Positions 6,329 to 13,150 of a stretch of DNA of 14,719 bases are shown here, one piece after another. The stretch lies in contig UQVG01000017.1 of the NCBI GenBank assembly GCA_900544435.1, forward strand, positions 1-14,719, written 5' to 3'. Every line of letters begins with the position of its first letter. The first letter of the stretch is position 1. The notes beneath the pieces are model-generated. The model saw only the letters and a list, made by a program, of their open reading frames with translations. It ran no database searches and was not told the origin of the DNA. The DNA is from an uncultured Erysipelotrichaceae bacterium. Lineage in GTDB: Bacteria > Bacillota_I > Bacilli_A > Erysipelotrichales > Coprobacillaceae. The position numbers were made by a program, and so were the translations under genes.

Positions 6329-6381
6329 CGATTTTATACATAGAGTATTTCCATTTGTAATTTTTATAGGAGGTACCTGAC

Positions 6382-6582
6382 ATGGCTGTCGGAAAAGTAA
6401 AATGGTTTAATGCCGAAAAAGGATTTGGATTTATCACTAGCGAAGAAGGAAAAGACATTTTTGTTCACTTCTCTGCAATTCAAGCTGATGGATACAAAAC
6501 ATTAGAAGAAGGTCAAACTGTTGACTATGATGTAGTAGAAACTGATCGTGGTCCACAAGCACAAAACGTTGTTGTAAAATAA
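6382..6582 (+). CDS. cspA: Cold-shock protein, CspA/CspB family
   Basis: The 66-residue single OB-fold protein has both RNA-binding motifs: [12 protein letters not shown] (RNP1-type, 8-19) and DIFVHFSAI (RNP2-type). It ends with the usual [10 protein letters not shown]. Such proteins bind single-stranded RNA and DNA in the cytoplasm and act as RNA chaperones. The start is set by AGGAGG 8 bases upstream. It is monocistronic, with its own promoter, long leader and strong terminator. An insertion sequence ends 26 bases before the -35 box, leaving the core promoter intact. Confidence 0.95.
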   Translation: MAVGKVKWFNAEKGFGFITSEEGKDIFVHFSAIQADGYKTLEEGQTVDYDVVETDRGPQAQNVVVK

Positions 6583-6594
6583 TGTATAAAAAAG

Positions 6595-6621
6595 GAGATT
6601 GCTTCGGCAATCTCTTTTTTT
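6595..6621. terminator. Strong terminator with TTCG loop after the cold-shock gene
   Basis: GAGATTGC, loop TTCG and GCAATCTC (6595-6614) are followed by seven T. The C(UUCG)G loop is an especially stable tetraloop. An A run precedes the stem, so the minus strand also has a stem plus T run and can end the convergent L,D-transpeptidase transcript, whose stop codon overlaps the tail. Confidence 0.92.
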
Positions 6622-8059
6622 ATCTATAAACAACAACTGGTAAGTTAACATAGATTTGTGAATATAGGCTTCCTGCAAAACCTGTTGGCAAATTGATACA
6701 TCCATGTGAACCGCTATTAACATAAATATTTCCACCAAACGAACTTCTCCATGAAGCATCATGTAATCCAATACCTTTATTAAATGGCATCCAATATGAC
6801 ACTGGTGATTCATATTCATATTTACCATTTGGTTGTTTTGTTCCTCTTAAAACTCTATTTCTTTCTTTATTATAGATATAATATGTACCACTTGGTGTAA
6901 GTCTTGTAGGATCACTTTCTTTACCACTTACAAAATCACTTTCTAAAACAACACTTCCATCTTTAACAAACCATAAATGTTGTTTTGTAATATTGATTTC
7001 TAAATAAGTTGTCCCAAGTCCACCATTTTCTCCTGAAGAAAGTTGTCCTGTATGTTCTGGTGTTCTATTATTTTCACTCTTATTTTCATTAATCATTTTT
7101 AATAATGCACTTACTTCACTATCAGTAGAAACTCTAAATCCATAAGTTCCACCACTAACTGTATGACTTTGTCCATCTTTTCCAGTAAATGTTCTTGTTG
7201 CTCCAATAGAATTATATTGACTAGCAAGACTTTTAACAAACGCTGTTAGTTTTTCTTTAAAAACACTTTCATCTTTTGTATAACTTCCATCATCTTGTTT
7301 ACTTAACCAAGTAACAAGCGTACTACCATCTAAAACAATTTCTTTTCCTTTAGGTGTTGTATAAGTAATCTTTGATAAACAATATTCTTTAGCTGCTTTT
7401 AAACGATTATTTAAATCTTGATCATCTTTATAAACTTGAGGTTTAACATAACCATTTGCTTTTGTAACATCTAATTGTTGTTTTCCTTCACTTAAGGCTA
7501 CTTTAATATTTTTCATCAATTCTTCTGTATTAAGTTTAGAACCTAATGTTTCTTCAACAATTGAGAAATTTCCATCTTTATATTCTATATAAGCATCTGT
7601 TGGTGCTACTTGATTTTCTTCTTTAGCATGTTGCATTGAAGATAACCCATTTGTCAAATTCTCATCACTTATTTGTATTAAATCAGTTAAAGTATTTTTT
7701 TCTTTTTGAAAAAAGCCTAAAAACCATGCCCATTTATTTTGTTTTTCCATTAATTGATTTAAAGAATTATCCTTATTATAAGAAACCCCTAATTGTTTAG
7801 CCTGTAAAACTTCACTTTGTCCATCATTAAAAACAAGTTCTAATGATTGATCACTTACCTTTTTAGACAATTGGTCATTAGCCTTTTCTAATGTCATTCC
7901 CCCAACATCACTACCGTCAACTATTGTTCCATTTAAAAACTTACCATTATAATATAGCATACCTGCTAAATAAATAATAAGAAGTATTAAAACAATAATT
8001 ACACAAAATAAAACCGGTTTTTTATGTTTTATATACCAATTATTCTTCTTTTTTGTCAT
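6620..8059 (-). CDS. Membrane-anchored L,D-transpeptidase (YkuD domain)
   Basis: The 479-residue protein has a short basic N-terminus and one membrane helix (about 15-37), so the rest lies outside the membrane. Residues ~38-330 hold the beta-rich 'peptidoglycan-binding' (PG_binding_4-like) region, recognisable from NGTIVDGSDVGGMTLEKA. The C-terminal YkuD domain (about 346-479) contains GIGLHDASW (H433) and SGSHGCINL with H452 and catalytic C454. Family members make 3-3 cross-links in peptidoglycan or attach proteins to it. They matter for beta-lactam tolerance because they bypass D,D-transpeptidases. I chose the ATG at 8059, which has AGAGAGGAAG upstream. An in-frame GTG at 8101 would add 14 very basic residues and has no ribosome site. 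Confidence 0.9.
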   Translation of the reverse strand: MTKKKNNWYIKHKKPVLFCVIIVLILLIIYLAGMLYYNGKFLNGTIVDGSDVGGMTLEKANDQLSKKVSDQSLELVFNDGQSEVLQAKQLGVSYNKDNSLNQLMEKQNKWAWFLGFFQKEKNTLTDLIQISDENLTNGLSSMQHAKEENQVAPTDAYIEYKDGNFSIVEETLGSKLNTEELMKNIKVALSEGKQQLDVTKANGYVKPQVYKDDQDLNNRLKAAKEYCLSKITYTTPKGKEIVLDGSTLVTWLSKQDDGSYTKDESVFKEKLTAFVKSLASQYNSIGATRTFTGKDGQSHTVSGGTYGFRVSTDSEVSALLKMINENKSENNRTPEHTGQLSSGENGGLGTTYLEINITKQHLWFVKDGSVVLESDFVSGKESDPTRLTPSGTYYIYNKERNRVLRGTKQPNGKYEYESPVSYWMPFNKGIGLHDASWRSSFGGNIYVNSGSHGCINLPTGFAGSLYSQIYVNLPVVVYR

Positions 8060-8091
8060 AAATGCTCTTCCTCTCTTACGTTTCCGCACAT

Positions 8092-8119
8092 ATTCTATCA
8101 CAAATTATCCATAGGTAAA
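8092..8119 (-). promoter_or_regulatory. L,D-transpeptidase promoter
   Basis: On the minus strand TTTACC (8119-8114) is 16 bases from TAGAAT (8097-8092). The leader would be about 25 nt and would contain the Shine-Dalgarno of the ATG at 8059. Confidence 0.5.
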
Positions 8120-8120
8120 G

Positions 8121-8166
8121 AAAAAAAGTATGGTATTTATCACAAAAAATGATAAAACATACTTTT
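8121..8166 (-). terminator. Terminator after the HAD hydrolase gene
   Basis: On the minus strand AAAAGTATG...TTTATCA pairs with TGATAAA...CATACTTTT (16 bp with a small internal bulge, 7-base loop), followed by a T run. The 5' arm overlaps the stop codon of the HAD gene. It separates that gene from the L,D-transpeptidase promoter. Confidence 0.8.
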
Positions 8167-8764
8167 ATAAATTATTTTCTACATAATTTTCTAATTCTTG
8201 AACATTTTGATGATAAACAAACCCTTTCATTCCTACCTTTATAGCCGCATCGATATTTTCTTTTAAATCATCAACAAAAAGACATTCATTAGCTTTTAAA
8301 TGATAACGATTTAAAAAATCTTGATAAATATCTAAATTAGGTTTGATTTTTTGATATTTTGCGGATGTATAAAGTTCATTAAAGTGTTGAAAAATTGGTT
8401 TTGATTGATAATATTGATAAAATTGTAAAGAGCAATTAGATAATAAATAAAATTGATAGCCTTTATCCTTATATCTTTTAATAAATTCTTCCATTTCATC
8501 AAACTGATCAAAATAATCAAACCAATGTTCAAAAGCATTTTCGATTAGATTTCTTTTTTCATTTGGAATTTGTTCAAGCAATTGTTTTTTTGCATCTTGT
8601 AAAGAAATAGCTCCTCGATCAAGTAAAGCCCATTGTTTTGTTTGAAATAAATGTTTAATAATATATTCTTTATCTTCTAAAGAAGATGAAAGATGACTTG
8701 CTATATAGGAAACATCCCATTTACAACAAACATTTCCCATATCTAAAACAATATTTTTTATCAT
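8165..8764 (-). CDS. HAD-superfamily hydrolase, YihX-like phosphatase
   Basis: The 199-residue protein shows all HAD motifs: motif I VLDMGNV with nucleophile D8, motif II LLSNCS (S108), motif III KIKPN (K140) and motif IV FVDDLKENI (D164, D165). Glycine replaces the second Asp of the DxD pair, as usual for the DxGNV subgroup that includes the sugar-phosphate phosphatase YihX. A helical cap lies between motifs I and II (about 15-95). The substrate is likely a small phosphorylated metabolite but is not identifiable. The gene follows thioredoxin with 25 bases between, and those bases form a hairpin. No Shine-Dalgarno precedes the ATG. A TATAAT (8794-8789) in the 3' end of the thioredoxin gene could start a short private transcript. 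Confidence 0.8.
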   Translation of the reverse strand: MIKNIVLDMGNVCCKWDVSYIASHLSSSLEDKEYIIKHLFQTKQWALLDRGAISLQDAKKQLLEQIPNEKRNLIENAFEHWFDYFDQFDEMEEFIKRYKDKGYQFYLLSNCSLQFYQYYQSKPIFQHFNELYTSAKYQKIKPNLDIYQDFLNRYHLKANECLFVDDLKENIDAAIKVGMKGFVYHQNVQELENYVENNL

Positions 8765-8768
8765 ATGT

Positions 8769-8791
8769 AAAAATAGGCAAAACTGCCTATT
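8769..8791 (-). terminator. Hairpin between thioredoxin and HAD genes, possible attenuator
   Basis: AATAGGCA and TGCCTATT (8772-8779, 8784-8791) form a perfect 8-bp stem with a 4-base loop, overlapping the thioredoxin stop codon and followed on the minus strand by three further T (five with the stem end). The tail is weak, and the HAD start codon lies only 8 bases past the stem, so partial termination or processing is more likely than a full stop. Confidence 0.6.
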
Positions 8792-9095
8792 ATAATAAAG
8801 GATTAAGTTTTTCTAAGATAACATCTTTTCCAACAAAACCACTGATTTGATCGACTGCTTTTCCATCTTTGAAGATGACTAAATGTGGAATTGATTGAAT
8901 TCCATATCTTCCTGCTAATGAAGGATCTTGGTCAACATCTACTTTTGCAAATGTAACTGTTGGTAATTCTTGAGCAACTTCTTCTAAAACAGGTGCTAAC
9001 ATTTTACATGGACCACACCAATTAGCAAAGAAATCAATCACAACAACGCCTTTAGAAATAACTTCATCATATTGTACATCTGTAATAATTTCCAT
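8790..9095 (-). CDS. trxA: Thioredoxin
   Basis: The 101-residue cytoplasmic thioredoxin has the active site WCGPC (C27, C30), the preceding VIDFFANWC strand, the KVDVDQDPSLAGRYGI stretch and the cis-proline P70 in SIPHLVIF. His follows the cis-proline where Thr is commoner. It reduces protein disulfides using thioredoxin reductase. The ribosome site AGAGGTG lies 5 bases before the ATG. It is divergent from the degV gene. Confidence 0.95.
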   Translation of the reverse strand: MEIITDVQYDEVISKGVVVIDFFANWCGPCKMLAPVLEEVAQELPTVTFAKVDVDQDPSLAGRYGIQSIPHLVIFKDGKAVDQISGFVGKDVILEKLNPLL

Positions 9096-9112
9096 AATTT
9101 CACCTCTATTAT

Positions 9113-9140
9113 ATTATGCCAAAACTCTTTTTTTTTACAA
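9113..9140 (-). promoter_or_regulatory. Thioredoxin promoter
   Basis: On the minus strand TTGTAA (9140-9135) is 16 bases from CATAAT (9118-9113), with an alternative TATAAT (9113-9108) directly after. The leader would be only 10-20 nt, just enough for the Shine-Dalgarno. Confidence 0.45.
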
Positions 9141-9198
9141 GTGATATGCTTATATTATTTGAATTTTATCGCCATAACTGTTATTATGTGCTTGTGAT

Positions 9199-9204
9199 TA
9201 TACT
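9199..9204 (+). promoter_or_regulatory. Possible -10 box of the degV gene
   Basis: TATACT lies 17 bases before the ATG, with no good -35 hexamer upstream. It is the only promoter-like site on this side of the divergent trx/degV region. The leader would be very short and start close to the ribosome site. Confidence 0.35.
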
Positions 9205-9221
9205 AGAAATGGAGTGGTGTT

Positions 9222-10079
9222 ATGAAAAAAGTCGCAATCGTGACTGATAGTAATGCAGGTATTCGTCAAAAAGAAGCAAAAGAACTTGGTATTTTTGTTT
9301 TGCCAATGCCTTTTACTATTGATGACCAAACATACTATGAAGATATAAATTTGACTCATGAAGAATTTTTTGAAAAACAATTAAGTGGTGCTGAAATTTT
9401 CACTTCACAACCAGTTGTAGGAAATGTTAAAGAATTATGGGATCAAATTCTAAATGATTATGATGAAATCGTTCATATTCCAATGTCTAGTGGATTAAGT
9501 GGTTCATGCCAAACAGCTATGATGCTATCTCAAGAATACGATAATCGTGTTTTCGTTGTAGATAGTCAACGTATCTCTGTTACTCAAAAATACGATGTTA
9601 TTGATGCTAAAAGATTAGCTGATCAAGGGAAATCAGGACAAGAAATTTGTGATATTTTAACTAAAAATAAATTAAATGCTTCTATTTATATTACTGTTAA
9701 TACGCTTGATTACTTAAAAAAAGGTGGTCGTATCACTCCAGCTGCGGCTTTATTAGGAGGAATGTTAAAGATCAAACCTATTTTACAGATACAAGGTGAA
9801 AAATTAGATTCTTTTGCTAAAACAAGAACAATGGCTAGAGGAACTAAAATTATGAAAGAAGCAATCGCCAAAGATATTAAAGAACGTTTTGGGGATGATT
9901 ATCATAATGTGCATATTTGTGTCGCTTATACTTATGATGAAGAACCTGCTTTAGAATTAAAGAAAGAACTTGAAGAAATTTATCCAGGAGAAAATATTAT
10001 TTGTGATCCTTTATCATTAAGTGTTTCTTGTCATATTGGACCTCATTCTCTAGCAATTGCTATATGTAAAAAAATTTAA
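9222..10079 (+). CDS. DegV-family fatty-acid-binding protein (FakB type)
   Basis: The 285-residue protein has the DegV layout: VAIVTDSNAG (5-13), FTSQPVVGNV (60-69, the TSQP binding loop), MSSGLSGS (88-95, including S93), LDYLKKGGRIT (162-172, with R170) and CHIGPHSLAI near the end (H271). FakB proteins bind one fatty acid in a buried tunnel and present it to the kinase FakA, feeding exogenous fatty acids into phospholipid synthesis. His274 replaces the second Gly of the usual H-x-G-P-G loop, a small oddity near the ligand head group. FakA is not in this window. The ribosome site is GGAGTGGTG. The TAA stop directly abuts the IS1182-like element, so the gene has lost any native terminator. Confidence 0.9.
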   Translation: MKKVAIVTDSNAGIRQKEAKELGIFVLPMPFTIDDQTYYEDINLTHEEFFEKQLSGAEIFTSQPVVGNVKELWDQILNDYDEIVHIPMSSGLSGSCQTAMMLSQEYDNRVFVVDSQRISVTQKYDVIDAKRLADQGKSGQEICDILTKNKLNASIYITVNTLDYLKKGGRITPAAALLGGMLKIKPILQIQGEKLDSFAKTRTMARGTKIMKEAIAKDIKERFGDDYHNVHICVAYTYDEEPALELKKELEEIYPGENIICDPLSLSVSCHIGPHSLAIAICKKI

Positions 10080-10100
10080 GGGGCTGTAACAAAATAAAAT
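10080..10100 (+). repeat. Left terminal inverted repeat of the IS1182-like element
   Basis: It begins GGGGCTGTAACAAAATAAA and matches the complement of 11929-11949 at 18 of 21 positions. A second copy of its core in inverse orientation (ACAGCC, 10103-10108) lies just inside. Confidence 0.75.
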
Positions 10101-10116
10101 AAACAGCCGAAAATAG

Positions 10117-10160
10117 AAAAAGAACAATGAAACAGCAAAAACTGAAACATTGTTCTTTTT
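10117..10160 (+). terminator. Inward terminator at the left end of the IS1182-like element
   Basis: AAAAAGAACAATG (10117-10129) and CATTGTTCTTTTT (10148-10160) are perfect 13-base arms around 18 bases, and the 3' arm supplies the T run. It would stop transcripts coming from degV before they enter the transposase gene, and is now the only terminator for degV. Confidence 0.75.
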
Positions 10161-10171
10161 TGTTGTATAAT
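10142..10171 (+). promoter_or_regulatory. Transposase promoter giving a likely leaderless mRNA
   Basis: CTGAAA (10142-10147), an 18-base spacer and a perfect TATAAT (10166-10171) place the transcription start at or next to the ATG at 10178. The promoter overlaps the 3' arm of the terminator hairpin. Confidence 0.5.
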
Positions 10172-10177
10172 TTATAT

Positions 10178-11758
10178 ATGGAAAACAAAATTCTACAACA
10201 AAATGATTATAACGCATTACAACTGTCTTTGCCAATAGATTTAGGTATTAAAATTGATGAAGATGATGTGGTTGTTTCTTTCCTAAAGGCACTAGAAGGA
10301 GTGAATCTATCTAAATATTTTAAAAAAGGTAAGTGTCGAGGAAGAAAGGGATATGACAGATGTAAGCTTTTGAAGGTTGCACTTTTTGCCTATATGTTAT
10401 GCGATAATGATTTGAGATCCATGGAATCATTATGCAGATATGATATTCGTTTCATGTACATAATGGGTGAAGAAACGCCCAGCTTCATGACTTTTGAAAG
10501 ACTTTTAAAAGACTATCTCGTTAAAAATATTGATGAGATATTTTTTGAACTTTCAAATAATATAGGTGCTTTAATGAAAATAAATAAAGAAATTCAGTAC
10601 ATAGATGGGACAAAACTGGAAGCAGATGCAGGAAAATATACATTTGTCTATAAAACAAGGATTATCAATGCAAGAAAAAAACTGTGGCAAAAAATAAGTG
10701 ATTCAATAGCTGATATCAATAAAAACAGAGGATTAGGATTCAAGCAAAATAATAAATACTGTGCTCAAGAAATAGGATATATCGTACAGTATCTTTTTGA
10801 AATTATGAAAAAAGAAGATATTGAGCCCGTATATGGTCGAGGAAAAAGAAAAACAGAAATTCAAAGAAGCTATGATGAATTTTTAAAATACTATGAAAAG
10901 GTGTTGGAATATGAATACTGGCTAGATATCATAGACGAAAGAAACAGCTGTTCGAAAACGGATCATGATGCAACGATGTGTGCAACAAAAATGGATTATT
11001 ACTGTAATACGGGATTGAGCAGACCATGTTATAATGCACAGATAGCAGTGAGTGATGGTGTTATTGTCAATGCAGAACTATATCAAAGACCAGCAGATTC
11101 AAAGACATTCATACCGTTCATGGAAAGATATAATGAATATAACGGAGAATATCCAAAACACCCAATGGCAGATGCAGGATATGGAAGTTTTGAGAATTAT
11201 ATGTATTGTACCGATAAAAAAATGGAACTGGATATGAAATATTCAATGTATGCCAAGAAAAATGAACCAAAATATAAAAAGAACAACAAATACAATCCAT
11301 TATTGTGGGAAATGAATGAACAAGGGTATAAAGTATGTCCAAATGGATATGTGTTTAACCAATATTTAAATGAAAAATATAATGAAGATGGAAAATATCT
11401 AAGAATTATACAGCTATATGAAAACAAGGAAAAATGTGAAGGATGTCAATTCAAGGAAAAATGTTTAAAGGGAAGAAAAGGATATAAAACAGTATCAAGA
11501 GATGTTGTTTTAAATGAATTCTATGCAGAAGTAGATAAGAACTTGTCAACGGAACAAGGAAAAGAAATGAAGAAACAAAGAAGCATCCAGGTAGAAGGAG
11601 CATTTGGAGTAATCAAGCAGGATATGAGATTCACAAGATTTACAAGAAGAGGATTAAAAAATACAAGGATGGAATTTCTATTGGTATGTATAGGATATAA
11701 TTTAAGAAAATATCACAATTATCGAATAAAAAATAAAAAGAAAGTGGTTGTAAACTAA
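10178..11758 (+). CDS. IS1182-family transposase
   Basis: The 526-residue protein has a DUF772-type N-terminal region (about 30-115: VVSFLKALEGVNLSKYF, GYDRCKLLKVALFAYMLCDNDLRSMESLCRYDIRFMYIMG) followed by a DDE catalytic core: YIDGTKLEADAGKYTF (D143), HPMADAGYGSFENY (D332) and VEGAFGVIKQDMRFTRFTRRG (E473). A cysteine cluster (CPNGYVF, CEGCQFKEKC) lies between the last two, as usual in this family. It is intact. An in-frame ATG at 10127 would add 17 residues but lies inside the terminator stem and the added residues are not family-like. The ATG at 10178 has no Shine-Dalgarno and sits at the predicted transcription start. Confidence 0.9.
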   Translation: MENKILQQNDYNALQLSLPIDLGIKIDEDDVVVSFLKALEGVNLSKYFKKGKCRGRKGYDRCKLLKVALFAYMLCDNDLRSMESLCRYDIRFMYIMGEETPSFMTFERLLKDYLVKNIDEIFFELSNNIGALMKINKEIQYIDGTKLEADAGKYTFVYKTRIINARKKLWQKISDSIADINKNRGLGFKQNNKYCAQEIGYIVQYLFEIMKKEDIEPVYGRGKRKTEIQRSYDEFLKYYEKVLEYEYWLDIIDERNSCSKTDHDATMCATKMDYYCNTGLSRPCYNAQIAVSDGVIVNAELYQRPADSKTFIPFMERYNEYNGEYPKHPMADAGYGSFENYMYCTDKKMELDMKYSMYAKKNEPKYKKNNKYNPLLWEMNEQGYKVCPNGYVFNQYLNEKYNEDGKYLRIIQLYENKEKCEGCQFKEKCLKGRKGYKTVSRDVVLNEFYAEVDKNLSTEQGKEMKKQRSIQVEGAFGVIKQDMRFTRFTRRGLKNTRMEFLLVCIGYNLRKYHNYRIKNKKKVVVN

Positions 11759-11855
11759 ACAAACCGTTCCTGAAAAAAAGCATTGAAAATTCGATACCCT
11801 CATTGCGCCCAAAAGCAGGTAAAATTCACATAAAAAAGTGAATAATGATAGTAGA

Positions 11856-11881
11856 CACATCAAAATAGATGTGATTTTTTT
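11856..11881 (+). terminator. Terminator of the IS1182-like transposase
   Basis: CACATC, a 6-base loop and GATGTG are followed by A and seven T. The about 95 bases between the stop codon and this hairpin contain only a weaker repeat (ATTCAC/GTGAAT, 11824-11843) and no gene. Confidence 0.7.
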
Positions 11882-11890
11882 ATTTCTAAC

Positions 11891-11925
11891 AAAAAAAGAA
11901 GCTTAACAACGAAAGTTAAACTTCT
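11891..11925 (-). terminator. Inward terminator at the right end of the IS1182-like element
   Basis: On the minus strand AGAAGTTTAAC, a 7-base loop and GTTAAGCTTCT form an 11-bp stem (one G-U pair) followed by a run of T. It lies about 23 bases past the malic enzyme stop codon but inside the element, and so now ends the malic enzyme transcript. Confidence 0.8.
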
Positions 11926-11928
11926 AAA

Positions 11929-11949
11929 AATTTATTTCGTTACAGCTCC
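11929..11949 (-). repeat. Right terminal inverted repeat of the IS1182-like element
   Basis: Its complement starts GGAGCTGTAACGAAATAAA. Its outermost base provides the G of the malic enzyme TAG stop codon. Confidence 0.7.
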
Positions 11950-13103
11950 TATTTAGCGAATTGTTTAATAGCATTAGCTACAGCTACTGTCACATCTTTA
12001 TTGAAGATTTTTGGCATAATATTTTCTTCATTTAAATCTTCATCACTGATTGTATCTGCAATTGCTTTAGCTACAGCTACTTTCATTTCTGGTGTAATTG
12101 AAGGAACTCTTGCTTCTAATGCTCCTTTAAAAATACCAGGGAAAGCTAAAACATTATTAATTTGATTTGGATAATCAGAACGACCTGTTCCAACAACTCT
12201 TGCTCCTGCTGCTTTTGCTTTTTGATAAGTAATTTCTGGTTCAGGATTTGCCATTGCAAAAATAATTGGATCATGATTCATTGAATGAACCATTTCATCA
12301 GTTACTAGATTTGGTTTAGAAACACCAACAAAAACATCTGCTCCTTTTAATGCATCAGCTAATGTACCTTGCATATTATCAGGATTAGTAATATCACATA
12401 AAGCACGTTTATGAGGAATAAGTCCTTCTTGTCTATCTTTATATAAAATACCAAATTCATCCACTGCAATAATTTTACCAACACCTGCTGTATGCATCAT
12501 TTTAATAATAGCTGTTCCTGCAGCTCCTGGTCCATTTAAAACAACTGTAATATCTTTGATATCTTTTTTAGTCACTCTTAAAGCGTTATATAAGGCTGCT
12601 AAAACAACAACAGCTGTTCCATGTTGATCATCATGAAAAACTGGAATATCTAACATTTGATCTAATCTTTCTTCGATTTCAAAACAATCTGGAGAAGCAA
12701 TATCTTCTAAGTTGATTCCACCAAAACATGGTGCAATATTTTTAACTGTTTGAATGAGTTCTTCTTTATCTTGTGTATCTAAACAAATAGGTACTGCATT
12801 AACATCTCCAAATTTTTTAAATAAAGCAGCTTTCCCTTCCATAACTGGAATCGAAGCTTTGGCTCCAATATTTCCAAGTCCTAAAACAGCTGTTCCATTT
12901 GATACAACAGCAATTGTATTAGATTTTGTTGTATAACGATAAACATCCTCTTCGTTTTCAGCAATCTTACGACAAGGTTCAGCAACCCCTGGCGTATAAA
13001 CAACAGACATATCATCCATTGTATTAATTTCACAATTTAATTCAGTATGTATTTTCCCTTGATGTTTTTCATGTAATTTCAAGGCTTCTTCATAATAATT
13101 CAT
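11949..13103 (-). CDS. Malic enzyme (malate dehydrogenase, decarboxylating), short bacterial type
   Basis: The 384-residue protein oxidatively decarboxylates malate to pyruvate with NAD(P). Visible are [12 protein letters not shown] (catalytic Y36), [12 protein letters not shown] (general base K91), [11 protein letters not shown] (metal ligands E133, D134), FHDDQHGTA (D159), the nucleotide loop NGPGAAG (190-196), [19 protein letters not shown] and the closing [25 protein letters not shown]. The length matches the small class without a phosphotransacetylase domain. I chose the ATG at 13103 because GGGTGAT lies 4 bases before it. A GTG at 13112 and an ATG at 13109 are in frame but overlap that ribosome site. 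The coenzyme preference cannot be read with confidence. It follows the thiamine gene by about 44 bases on the same strand. The last stop-codon base belongs to the neighbouring insertion sequence. Confidence 0.92.
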   Translation of the reverse strand: MNYYEEALKLHEKHQGKIHTELNCEINTMDDMSVVYTPGVAEPCRKIAENEEDVYRYTTKSNTIAVVSNGTAVLGLGNIGAKASIPVMEGKAALFKKFGDVNAVPICLDTQDKEELIQTVKNIAPCFGGINLEDIASPDCFEIEERLDQMLDIPVFHDDQHGTAVVVLAALYNALRVTKKDIKDITVVLNGPGAAGTAIIKMMHTAGVGKIIAVDEFGILYKDRQEGLIPHKRALCDITNPDNMQGTLADALKGADVFVGVSKPNLVTDEMVHSMNHDPIIFAMANPEPEITYQKAKAAGARVVGTGRSDYPNQINNVLAFPGIFKGALEARVPSITPEMKVAVAKAIADTISDEDLNEENIMPKIFNKDVTVAVANAIKQFAK

Positions 13104-13120
13104 TTTCATCACCCGACACT

Positions 13121-13150
13121 ATTATACCTACAAAATAGACAATTCGTCTA
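13121..13150 (-). promoter_or_regulatory. Malic enzyme promoter with inverted repeat at the -35 position
   Basis: A perfect TATAAT (13126-13121) lies 17 bases before the malic enzyme ATG, so the leader would be about 12 nt. The -35 region is poor (TTAGAC at 19 bases) and contains the inverted repeat TAGAC-AATTC-GTCTA (13136-13150), which overlaps the stop codon of the thiamine gene. This may be a regulator-dependent promoter. Confidence 0.4.

Larger units (their letters stand above)
10080..11949 (+). mobile_element. IS1182-like insertion sequence
   Basis: The element is about 1.87 kb, with imperfect 21-bp inverted ends starting GG(G/A)GCTGTAAC. It has one transposase gene on the plus strand, an internal terminator after it, and inward-pointing terminators at both ends. 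No clean target duplication is visible (TTAA on the left, TATT on the right), so the insertion may be old, or followed by a deletion of the original degV-malic enzyme intergenic DNA. Confidence 0.85.

Noticed and set aside
6502..6828. 108-codon minus-strand frame across the cold-shock gene end
   Set aside because: It crosses a strong bidirectional terminator and overlaps two real genes.
9198..9380. Small minus-strand frame opposite the degV start
   Set aside because: It is antisense to a conserved domain and lacks a ribosome site.
10050..10235. 61-codon minus-strand frame across the left end of the IS1182-like element
   Set aside because: It crosses the degV end and the element boundary and terminator, which is not expected for a real gene.
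11118..11427. Minus-strand frames of 74-76 codons within the IS1182-like transposase
   Set aside because: They are complement shadows of the transposase coding frame, with no start signals.
10076..11953. Target-site duplication of the IS1182-like element
   Set aside because: The flanks TTAA and TATT share no exact repeat at the proposed ends, and shifting the ends by a few bases does not produce one.
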